64,000 nucleotides of DNA from Aquimarina sp. MMG016. GTDB taxonomy: Bacteria; Bacteroidota; Bacteroidia; Flavobacteriales; Flavobacteriaceae. Each line of letters starts with the position of its first letter. The stretch's first letter is position 1. A model generated the notes under the pieces. The model was not told where the DNA came from. It worked only from the letters and a program-made list of their open reading frames with translations, and searched no databases. Location of the stretch: NCBI RefSeq assembly GCF_018100805.1, contig NZ_JAGJEA010000006.1, forward strand, positions 1 to 64,000. Direction: 5' to 3'. The position numbers and the translations under genes were made by a program. This document shows positions 26,101 through 33,384 of this stretch, in pieces.

Positions 26101-27287
26101 GACTCACTAGGGTTTACATTATGATATATTTTATTAGCATTACCATAAATCTTAATAAACCCTTTGGCATCATCAGATGTCCAGGAGTTGTTCATTTCTC
26201 CATACTGACCAAAATCAGATTTCATCATATCAAACTCTGATTCGATACCTTCTAAAGTGAAATGATATGGTTTCAATTTTACTATAACATCACCAGTAAC
26301 CGACTTTTGAGAATCTTCCATAAAAACTTCAATATTTCTCATTACAGGATCAAGGTAATTACCTTCATGTAATAGCATTCCGTACCAGTTTGCTAATTGT
26401 TCTTTCCAATATTGTTGCCACTTGGTCAATACATGCTTTTCCAGTAAATGATGTGCTTTAATAATTACCATTGGTGCTGCGGCTTCAAATCCTACTCTTC
26501 CTTTAATACCAATAATAGTATCTCCTACATGAATATCTCTTCCTATAGCAAAAGCACTTGCCAATTCTTCTAGTTTTTGAATATTCTTTACCGGGGTATC
26601 TTTAATTCCATCCAACCCAACTAACTCTCCTTTTTCAAAATTTAAGGTAATTGTTTCTTCTTTCTGTTTTTGAAGCTGACTTGGATAAGCATCTTCAGGT
26701 AAAGCGCTATGTGAAGTCAACGTTTCTTTACCTCCTACACTGGTTCCCCAAATTCCTTTATTAATAGAATACTGTGCTTTCTCCCAGCTATAGGACACAC
26801 CATGCTTTTCTAGAAACTCTACTTCCGCTTGACGGGAAAGCTTTAAATCTCTAATAGGAGTAATAATTTCAATCTCGGGAGCCAACGTTTGGAATATCAC
26901 ATCAAATCGAATTTGATCATTTCCTGCTCCAGTACTACCGTGTGCAATATATTTTGCTCCTACTTTTTTAGCATAATTGATTACCTCAATAGCCTGAAAT
27001 ATTCGCTCAGCGCTTACAGATAAAGGATATGTATTATTCTTAAGAACATTACCAAAAATTAAATACTTTATTGCTTTTTGATAAAACTCATTTAATATTG
27101 TTTTATTTACGTGAGAAGTACTTCCCAACTCATAAGCCCTTTTTTCAGTTTGTTTTAACTCTTCTTCAGAAAATCCTCCTGTGTTTACCAATATGGTATG
27201 TACCTCGAGGTTTTTTTCGTGAATCAGATACTTAACGCAATAGGAAGTATCTAAACCTCCACTATATGCTACCACTACTTTTTCCAT
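26097..27287 (-). CDS. argG: Argininosuccinate synthase
   Basis: 396-residue ATP-dependent ligase that joins citrulline and aspartate. The PP-motif VVAYSGGLDTSYCVKYL is at residues 4-20, AHGSTGAGNDQIRFD near 115-130 and the GRDIHVGDTIIGIKGRVGFEAA segment near 250. It overlaps the upstream GNAT gene by 13 bp and argC by 4 bp. In this operon its substrate citrulline must be freed from N-acyl-citrulline by the ArgE-like deacylase first, as in the acylated pathway of Bacteroides and Xanthomonas. Confidence 0.95.
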   Translation of the reverse strand: MEKVVVAYSGGLDTSYCVKYLIHEKNLEVHTILVNTGGFSEEELKQTEKRAYELGSTSHVNKTILNEFYQKAIKYLIFGNVLKNNTYPLSVSAERIFQAIEVINYAKKVGAKYIAHGSTGAGNDQIRFDVIFQTLAPEIEIITPIRDLKLSRQAEVEFLEKHGVSYSWEKAQYSINKGIWGTSVGGKETLTSHSALPEDAYPSQLQKQKEETITLNFEKGELVGLDGIKDTPVKNIQKLEELASAFAIGRDIHVGDTIIGIKGRVGFEAAAPMVIIKAHHLLEKHVLTKWQQYWKEQLANWYGMLLHEGNYLDPVMRNIEVFMEDSQKSVTGDVIVKLKPYHFTLEGIESEFDMMKSDFGQYGEMNNSWTSDDAKGFIKIYGNANKIYHNVNPSES

Positions 27288-27916
27288 AACAACAATTGTG
27301 TATTAGTTGTAAGCATTGTCTGCTTTATTTTTTTTAATCTTTTTAATACCTTTTTATTATACCACTTTTCTTTTTTCTTCTCCTTCTTTGCAGGATCATA
27401 TAACATTCCAGTACATAGACACATTTTATGTTCTTTAGCACTTAAAATGTCATAATTTGTACAAGTCTGACAACCTGCCCAAAACTTTGGGTCATCAGTA
27501 AGTTCTGAGAATGTAACTGGTTTATATCCTAAATCAGAATTAATTTTCATAACCGCTAATCCTGTGGTAATACCAAATACCTTAGAAGTAGGATATTTTT
27601 TTAGGGAATGATTGAATGTAAATTCTTTGATTTTTTTAGCTAAACCTTGATTTCTGAAATCAGGATGCACTATAAGTCCAGAATGTGCCACATATTTTTC
27701 GTGTCCCCATACCTCGATATAACAAAAACCTGCAAATTGATCACCAGATAAAGCTATAATGGCATTACCATTTCTAATTTTGGTTTTTATATACTCTGGA
27801 GTACGTCTGGCAATACCAGTTCCTCTGACTTTGGCAGAGTCTGATATTACTTCACAAATCTCTCGTGCGTAATGAAAATGACTTTTGTCTGCTATATATA
27901 TTTCTACCTTATCCAT
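27275..27916 (-). CDS. GNAT acyltransferase, candidate N-acyl(succinyl)glutamate synthase
   Basis: 213-residue GNAT protein at the head of the arg/pro operon, overlapping argG by 13 bp. The acyl-CoA binding signature is seen as LIVHPDFRNQGLAKKIKEF (about residues 81-99). Four Cys residues (CQTCTNYD and CLC) and a Lys-rich tail follow the GNAT core. It is not similar to classical two-domain ArgA or ArgJ. No other gene in the operon could make N-acyl-glutamate, so it probably carries out the first committed step. Given the Ser90 transcarbamylase the donor may be succinyl-CoA (inference). Confidence 0.75.
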   Translation of the reverse strand: MDKVEIYIADKSHFHYAREICEVISDSAKVRGTGIARRTPEYIKTKIRNGNAIIALSGDQFAGFCYIEVWGHEKYVAHSGLIVHPDFRNQGLAKKIKEFTFNHSLKKYPTSKVFGITTGLAVMKINSDLGYKPVTFSELTDDPKFWAGCQTCTNYDILSAKEHKMCLCTGMLYDPAKKEKKKEKWYNKKVLKRLKKIKQTMLTTNTQLLLWKK

Positions 27917-28039
27917 AAACGTTTTTCCGTTTACAAAAGCTTTTTTTAAGTTTAAATTTAGGATTGGATTCCAAGAAAGGATTCAGAAATAGTAAGAATA
28001 ACTATTAACACATACATCAATATGTTATAAAATATATTC

Positions 28040-28260
28040 TACTAAATCAAAAATATGGAATTGTCTCTCGGGGAAGCAGGACGCACCTACTTCGAATAAA
28101 ATTAGACCCCCAAGGGGCGACGAAAGCGGCGTACAGGTATTACAGTATTACCTAATTTGTTCATGATTTGAACTTTAACTTCCGAATAAATAATTTTTGC
28201 CGTTTTCATAATAGTAACTCTAAATCGTCGGCCGTAGCCCCTTTCGTTAACTAGATGGTA
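28040..28260 (-). ncRNA. GC-rich structured leader of the arg/pro operon
   Basis: Read on the reverse strand, the 5' segment ACGAAAGGGGC (near 28240) can pair with GCCGCTTTCGT, the Arg codons of the leader frame (10 of 11 positions). Alternatively AAGGGGC can pair with the downstream GCCCCTT. CTTGGGG at the leader stop can pair with CCCCGAG at about 28068-28074. An 8-bp hairpin GAAGTAGG / CCTGCTTC (one G-U) lies just after the stop. These mutually exclusive pairings suggest a regulatory leader. I see no terminator with a U tract before the GNAT gene, so the exact mechanism is open. Bounds are approximate. Confidence 0.45.
28102..28164 (-). CDS. Candidate Arg/Pro leader peptide of the arg/pro operon
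   Basis: A 20-codon frame, ATG at 28164 and TAA at 28102, ends in PVRRFRRPLGV. It has four Arg codons in five positions (CGC CGC TTT CGT CGC) framed by Pro codons, just upstream of an operon for Arg and Pro synthesis. The size, 63 bases with stop, equals that of the two ilv leader frames at 58977 and 59208. The surrounding 28070-28260 is unusually GC-rich. The frame stays open upstream to 28374, but the short frame fits a leader best. No other coding signal is visible. Confidence 0.5.
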   Translation of the reverse strand: MNKLGNTVIPVRRFRRPLGV

Positions 28261-28375
28261 CAATATTACATAAAAACTATATACCAACGACAAGACCACA
28301 TATATTTTTTTAAAAAAAATGTGATTTTCACAAAATAGTAGTCTCCAATTTATGATATATGTAACCAAAAACAAG

Positions 28376-28405
28376 AAAAACGGAAGATTACAATCTTCCG
28401 TTTTT
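28376..28405. terminator. Bidirectional terminator after the PL7-CBM32 gene
   Basis: AAAAACGGAAGAT and ATCTTCCGTTTTT form a perfect 13-bp stem with a 4-base loop, A-rich before and T-rich after, 38 bp downstream of the lyase stop. A second small hairpin (AGGAATA / TATTCCT, 28421-28440) sits directly at the stop codon. Confidence 0.85.
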
Positions 28406-28442
28406 CAAATATCTATGTAGAGGAATACTCAAATATTCCTTT

Positions 28443-29756
28443 TTAGTGAGTAATACTTAGGTTTTTCACTCTAACTATTCCGTGAGAACCTGTATAAGAA
28501 GCTCCTTTTACGGATTGTAAGTAATTACCAACTTTAAAATAGTTTCCTTCGGTACTCGTGTCCATTTCTTGACTAAATATTCGATTACCACCTTCAAAAA
28601 GTTCTACCAAACCATCATTATATACTAGTTTAAAAGTGTAACTTGTATCTAACTTATATGTACCACTTAAGATTCTACTTCCTCCAAGGACTTCTTCAGT
28701 AATATACCCACTAATTTTGATTCTTACATTTCCAGAAGACTGATCTGGAGATCCAATAAACTGAACTCTAATAACATCATCCACAGTATTCCCTGGACCA
28801 TGTATTTGCCCAAAACATAGTACACCATCTTTTCCACTTTTACTTTTAGGTAATTGATCTACTCTAACCGTCCAAGTCATAGTATTATTACCATTTTTTG
28901 CATCCCAGCTAGCAAGATTACCATTTTTCAGCTCTCTTAATTCGACTCTTGGGTTTTGGGAATTTGCAGAACCTCCTAATCCTCTATAACATTTAAAATA
29001 TGTCCATTCTCCATCTGTATAGAAATAATTAGGATCTTCATAAGTACTAAATGTTTCACCTGTAGCATCCAGAACATCATCACGATAGGTTGCTGATGAA
29101 CCAGGACTACCTGTAAAACAATTTAATTTCCAAGTATTGGAAGTAAGCCCTAAAATATCACCGGGAGAGTTTCCTCCTGGTGGCGGAGGTGGTGGAGGTG
29201 TGCTTCCGGATGAGTGTATTTGTGTTTCTGTAATACTGTTCCAGGCACCACTAGAATTACCAAAACAAGATATTCTTACATATCTGGCACTGATTTCATT
29301 AAAACTATAAGTTTCAAGATTTGTAGTGTTCCCGCTGCTACCTGTTCTTTTAGCGTCAAAAACTGTACTCAAACTAGAAGTAGAATTACCAACTCTAATC
29401 TTAAAATATGCTTTACGCTGATTTCCTTTATACCAGGCAATTTTGAGACTAGATATAGTTTTTGGAGACCCTAAATCATAAGTAATATACTTTCCGGAAT
29501 ACCCTTTTGAAGACCATCTAGTATTTAAATTACCATCCAAAGTATTCGCAGGTACATTACCATCATCACCATTTGCCGAAACGCTAGCAGGTGTAATTAT
29601 AGCCTTGAGACCAATACTTTCTTCGGTTAGCTCTGTAATTTCAGTATTGAACCCTTCATTTTCGCAAGATAGAGTTATGAAAAAAACTGAAAACAAGCAT
29701 AGTTTGTGCAAACGAGAAAAAGATATTCTTTCTCGATTTATCAAATAGTTTTTCAT
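28443..29756 (-). CDS. PL7 alginate lyase with N-terminal CBM32-like domain (lipoprotein)
   Basis: 437 residues. Lipoprotein signal with C31 in FITLSC. An F5/8 type C (CBM32-like) domain spans about 55-182 (NTLDGNLNTRWSSKG, YVRISCFG), a poly-Pro linker 187-193, and a PL7 jelly roll 200-437. PL7 active-site motifs are all present: RVELREL at 270-276, GQIHG at 316-320 and NYFKVGNYLQ at 405-414. It should cleave alginate by beta-elimination on the cell surface, with the CBM helping binding; Q-I-H suggests activity that includes guluronate. It is divergent from the first GntR gene and has an alginate-locus operator upstream (29815-29826), so it belongs to the regulon. Confidence 0.93.
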   Translation of the reverse strand: MKNYLINRERISFSRLHKLCLFSVFFITLSCENEGFNTEITELTEESIGLKAIITPASVSANGDDGNVPANTLDGNLNTRWSSKGYSGKYITYDLGSPKTISSLKIAWYKGNQRKAYFKIRVGNSTSSLSTVFDAKRTGSSGNTTNLETYSFNEISARYVRISCFGNSSGAWNSITETQIHSSGSTPPPPPPPGGNSPGDILGLTSNTWKLNCFTGSPGSSATYRDDVLDATGETFSTYEDPNYFYTDGEWTYFKCYRGLGGSANSQNPRVELRELKNGNLASWDAKNGNNTMTWTVRVDQLPKSKSGKDGVLCFGQIHGPGNTVDDVIRVQFIGSPDQSSGNVRIKISGYITEEVLGGSRILSGTYKLDTSYTFKLVYNDGLVELFEGGNRIFSQEMDTSTEGNYFKVGNYLQSVKGASYTGSHGIVRVKNLSITH

Positions 29757-29814
29757 GTCATATACATTTAGAATGTTAATAAAAGTTTGTGCTGTTTTAA
29801 TAAATGACGTTAAA

Positions 29815-29826
29815 TTGGTTGACCAA
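29815..29826 (-). promoter_or_regulatory. Alginate-locus operator upstream of PL7-CBM32
   Basis: TTGGTTGACCAA, within AATTGGTTGACCAATT, fits the shared motif TTGGTnnACCAA. It is a single site, 59 bp upstream of the lyase ATG. On the reverse strand it overlaps TAAAATTG, a one-mismatch -7 box, in the same relative placement as at the other operators. Confidence 0.8.
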
Positions 29827-30124
29827 TTTTACACAATAATAACAATTTTATAACACAACTCAAACGATTTCGTAAAAAAATCAAAAAATAACCATCACAT
29901 AATCAAATTATTAACTCAAAAAATGAAAAGTTCACAATATCAAGTTTTATACAAAAAAATCTTTAAGCCACCAGTATCTATTGCATTTGTAAGAATTATC
30001 TCCGTTTTAAAAGCAGAAGAATACTATTGAAAAGTTTTTACCCAAAAGTTTTTCTTTCTCCTTAGTTTTTAAACATAAATATTCTTCCAATTGAGCCTAA
30101 TTATGTTTTTTTTAATTAATTTAG

Positions 30125-30136
30125 ATGGTTAACCAA
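30125..30136 (+). promoter_or_regulatory. Alginate-locus operator upstream of GntR-1
   Basis: ATGGTTAACCAA, with a perfect TGGTTAACCA palindrome, lies 27 bp before the preferred ATG of the first GntR gene. It suggests autoregulation. The remainder of the 400-bp divergent intergenic region (29757-30162) is AT-rich and shows no other structure. Confidence 0.75.
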
Positions 30137-30162
30137 TTAATATTGATACGAAATTGATTTCT

Positions 30163-30861
30163 ATGGAAAAAATTGAAAAAAGTCCTAAAAGCAATAAAAA
30201 CATTGAAGAAACTATTATTTCAAAAATTAAAGAATTAATTGTCTCCAAGCACCTTGAACCCGGTGATCGTCTTCCTGCTGAGAGAGATCTTGCCCAAAAA
30301 TTTGGTGTAAGTCGCAATCAGCTACGACAAGCAATTCAACGATTAGAATTTTATGGATTGGTAAAAAAATACCCTCAAAGTGGTACTCGAATTTCCAATA
30401 TCGGTGTAACTGCTTTAAATGGAATGATGTCGGACATTTTACAATTACAAAAGCCAGATTTTAAATCTTTAGTAGAAACTCGTATAATACTAGAAACCAA
30501 TGCTGTAAGATTAGCAGCAACTAGAAGAACAGAAGATCAGATTAACGAAATACAAAAAGCACACGACGCTTATAGCGAAAAAGCAATAATGGGGATTGAG
30601 GCTGTAGAAGAGGATTTGATGTTCCATATCAAATTAGCAGAGGCCAGCAACAATAGTGTTGTAAACTCTTTAATGTTAATTATTACACCCGAAATCATCA
30701 CCCATTTCATAAAAAACAAAGTCTGTAATAAGGAAGAGAATTACCTATTAATTAAAGAACATCAGGCAATTATAGACGCCGTTAAAGAAAAAGATCCTGA
30801 TAAAGCCGCTCATCATCTAAAAAATCATTTTAGAGAATTATATAAATATTGTGAAGGGTAG
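30163..30861 (+). CDS. FadR-type GntR regulator 1 of the alginate locus
   Basis: 232 residues from the ATG at 30163 (a TTG three codons earlier is less likely). An N-terminal winged HTH (about 10-75: LEPGDRLPAERDLAQKFGVSRNQLRQAIQRLEFYGL) is followed by an all-helical FCD ligand domain (about 90-225) with conserved His in EDLMFHIKLAEAS and the ITPEIITHF region. It is clearly paralogous to the regulator at 43051-43758, sharing FKSLVETRI and IGVTA-NGM. FCD regulators of this group sense uronate-derived acids, so an alginate-derived ketouronate is the probable effector (inference). Confidence 0.92.
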   Translation: MEKIEKSPKSNKNIEETIISKIKELIVSKHLEPGDRLPAERDLAQKFGVSRNQLRQAIQRLEFYGLVKKYPQSGTRISNIGVTALNGMMSDILQLQKPDFKSLVETRIILETNAVRLAATRRTEDQINEIQKAHDAYSEKAIMGIEAVEEDLMFHIKLAEASNNSVVNSLMLIITPEIITHFIKNKVCNKEENYLLIKEHQAIIDAVKEKDPDKAAHHLKNHFRELYKYCEG

Positions 30862-30980
30862 TGAGATTAAATTCGCTAGGATTTTTTATCTATTTAAAAA
30901 TCATATTAAATTTTCATTCAAGTTTTATCAAGAAACTGACTGTTTTTTTATATAAATATTAAAAAAACAGCTTCACTTTC

Positions 30981-31032
30981 TTTGAATATTGATTTATATG
31001 CTTATTTTTGGTTAACCAAATTGGTAAACCAG
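30981..31032 (+). promoter_or_regulatory. PL6-PL17 promoter with two tandem operators
   Basis: -33 TTTG at 30981-30984, 18-bp spacer, and -7 TATTTTTG (fits TAnnTTTG) at 31003-31010. Operator 1, TTGGTTAACCAA at 31008-31019, overlaps the -7 box. Operator 2, TTGGTAAACCAG at 31021-31032, has its centre exactly 13 bp further on. The start codon follows at 31043, so the operators cover the transcription start and a repressor bound here would block initiation. Confidence 0.85.
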
Positions 31033-31042
31033 ATTTGTTTTT

Positions 31043-33382
31043 ATGAAAAATACACTTTTATATTACTCATTAACAACCCTATTATTGTTCTCTTGTAATA
31101 TTTCTAATCAGGAGAAAAAAACAAATAACATCATTAACTCAGTTGATGCTTTCAACGAAGCTCTTAAAATTGTGCAACCAGGAGATTCTCTAATATTAGC
31201 AAAAGGAGTTTGGAGAGATGCTGAACTATTATTCGAAGCAAAAGGAACCGAAAACAAACCTATCACATTAACAGTAGAAGAAAAAGGAGCAACTACTCTT
31301 GAAGGTTCCTCATACCTTCGCATTGCAGGTGAGCATTTAGTTATAAGTGGTTTGGTATTTAAAAACGGCTTCACTCCTACTTCTGAAGTAATTTCCTTTA
31401 AAAAGGACAAAGCCAATTTTGCATCCAATTGCCGCCTTACTGAATGTGTAATTGATAATTATAGTAACCCTGAGCGCAGAGAACAAGATTATTGGATTGG
31501 TATTTATGGCAAAAATAACCGCATTGATCATAATCATATTGAAGGAAAAAGCAATCTAGGAGTTACTATGGCTGTAAGATTAAACTCAGAAGAGTTCATA
31601 GAAAACCATCATAGAATTGATCACAACTATTTTGGCCCCAGACAGACTTTAGGCTCTAATGGTGGAGAAACATTAAGAATAGGTACAAGCCATCATTCAT
31701 TGAGTAATTCTAATACGATTGTAGAATACAATTATTTTGATCGCTGTGGTGGAGAACTAGAAATTATTTCAAATAAATCATGTCAAAATACATTTCGCAA
31801 TAATGTGTTTTATGAATGTCGAGGTACCCTGACAATGCGTCACGGCAACGAAACCAATGTAAACAATAATATATTTATTGGCAATGGAGTGCCTAGTACG
31901 GGTGGTATTCGTGTAATTAACGGAAAACAAACCGTAGAAAATAACTATGCGATCGGACTTACAGGATATAGGTTTGGCGGAGCTTTGGTAGTCATGAATG
32001 GTGTGCCTAACTCTCCTCTAAATAGATATTTTCAAGTTTCAGATGCAAAAATTAGAAATAACACATTTATAGATTGTGATTATATCCAATTATGTGCTGG
32101 CAGTGATGCAGAAAGAAGCGCAACTCCCATAAACTCTGTAATGGAAAATAACATTTTTTATAATGGAAGAAAAGATAATTCATTTACCGTATATGACGAC
32201 ATTACTGGAATAAACTTTAATAATAACATCATAAGCCCTAATACAAAATCCATAAAAGATGAAGGATTTATTGCTAAAAATTTAAACTTTAAAAAGAATA
32301 GTAATGGGTTATTACTTCCTACCGATATAAATCTTAACGCAGGTGCTATAATCAAAGGAGAAATTCCGACTAAAGGCACTTCAGGAGCTTCATGGTACCC
32401 TAAGACAGAAAAAATTGTGATGTTCAATTCTGGTAAGAATATTCAAGTAACACCTGGGATCAATACACTATTTGATGCGGTAAAAAATTCTGCTCCAGGG
32501 GATATTATCGAACTAACTTCTGCTAGCGGATATTTAATTACAAAAACAATAGACATAAACCACCCAATAACCATTAAATCTTTTATAGATAAATCAACAA
32601 TTACATTTGAAAAAAAATCACTTTTTGATATTCAAAATGGAGGTAGCCTACAACTAAACGGATTAGTATTTGATGGAAAAGAAGCTCCTGATTACTCAGG
32701 TAATGCAGTTATTAGGACGAGTAAGTATTCCATGAATAAAAATTACCAGCTACTCATCGACCATTGTGATTTTAAAAATTTAGATATTAATCATTCATAT
32801 GATGTAATAAAGGTATTCAAAAATACTATGGCGGATAAGATTAGTATTACTAATTCATCCTTTAGAAATATAACAGGAAACATACTTTCACTGGATAAAG
32901 AGATTGGTGAAAACGGAATTTTCAACGCAGAATTCGTAACTCTTAGAAACAATATTTTTTCAGATATCGATGGAACTATACTTAATCTGGTAAGAGATGG
33001 TCGCGATGAAAGTACATTTGGTCCATTCTTAACATTTGATCATAACGTGGTAGACAATGTAGGACATGGCAAAAGGAATAAAAGTAAAAAATCAATTTCT
33101 TTAATTGGAGTTCAAAATGCAATAATTAAGAATAGTATTTTTAGGAACAGTAAGGGTATACAAATGCATTTAGTAGTTGGCGGGCCAATTGCAAAAATAC
33201 ATCATAATAACTTTTTTAACTCTGAAGAGGTAACAGTTACCGGTGATCAAAAATATGAAATCTATAAACAATGGTCTTTAGAACCTGGGTTTAAAAGCCC
33301 TATCACCTACCAACTTGGAAAAAAATCTGATCTACTTGCCAAAGGAGATGATGGTTTAGCTTTAGGTATAATCAATAAATAG
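31043..33382 (+). CDS. PL6 alginate lyase (lipoprotein)
   Basis: 779 residues with a lipoprotein signal (C18 in LLLFSC). A right-handed beta-helix PL6 / chondroitinase-B-like domain fills about 30-430. The catalytic base lysine lies in LEIISNKS (K245) and the acid arginine in TLTMRHGN (R266). The 21-residue spacing is the same as that of K241/R262 and K250/R271 in characterised members. A second beta-helix region (about 450-779) makes this a long two-domain PL6. It cleaves alginate, often polyMG or polyG stretches. PL17 follows after a 2-bp gap, so the pair is an operon under the tandem operators. Confidence 0.93.
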   Translation: MKNTLLYYSLTTLLLFSCNISNQEKKTNNIINSVDAFNEALKIVQPGDSLILAKGVWRDAELLFEAKGTENKPITLTVEEKGATTLEGSSYLRIAGEHLVISGLVFKNGFTPTSEVISFKKDKANFASNCRLTECVIDNYSNPERREQDYWIGIYGKNNRIDHNHIEGKSNLGVTMAVRLNSEEFIENHHRIDHNYFGPRQTLGSNGGETLRIGTSHHSLSNSNTIVEYNYFDRCGGELEIISNKSCQNTFRNNVFYECRGTLTMRHGNETNVNNNIFIGNGVPSTGGIRVINGKQTVENNYAIGLTGYRFGGALVVMNGVPNSPLNRYFQVSDAKIRNNTFIDCDYIQLCAGSDAERSATPINSVMENNIFYNGRKDNSFTVYDDITGINFNNNIISPNTKSIKDEGFIAKNLNFKKNSNGLLLPTDINLNAGAIIKGEIPTKGTSGASWYPKTEKIVMFNSGKNIQVTPGINTLFDAVKNSAPGDIIELTSASGYLITKTIDINHPITIKSFIDKSTITFEKKSLFDIQNGGSLQLNGLVFDGKEAPDYSGNAVIRTSKYSMNKNYQLLIDHCDFKNLDINHSYDVIKVFKNTMADKISITNSSFRNITGNILSLDKEIGENGIFNAEFVTLRNNIFSDIDGTILNLVRDGRDESTFGPFLTFDHNVVDNVGHGKRNKSKKSISLIGVQNAIIKNSIFRNSKGIQMHLVVGGPIAKIHHNNFFNSEEVTVTGDQKYEIYKQWSLEPGFKSPITYQLGKKSDLLAKGDDGLALGIINK

Positions 33383-33384
33383 TC

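Noticed and set aside
28102..28374. Full 90-codon reverse-strand frame upstream of the arg/pro operon as a protein gene
   Set aside because: Its N-terminal part has no protein character and runs through AT-rich upstream DNA; only the last 20 codons fit a leader peptide, so I annotated that part.
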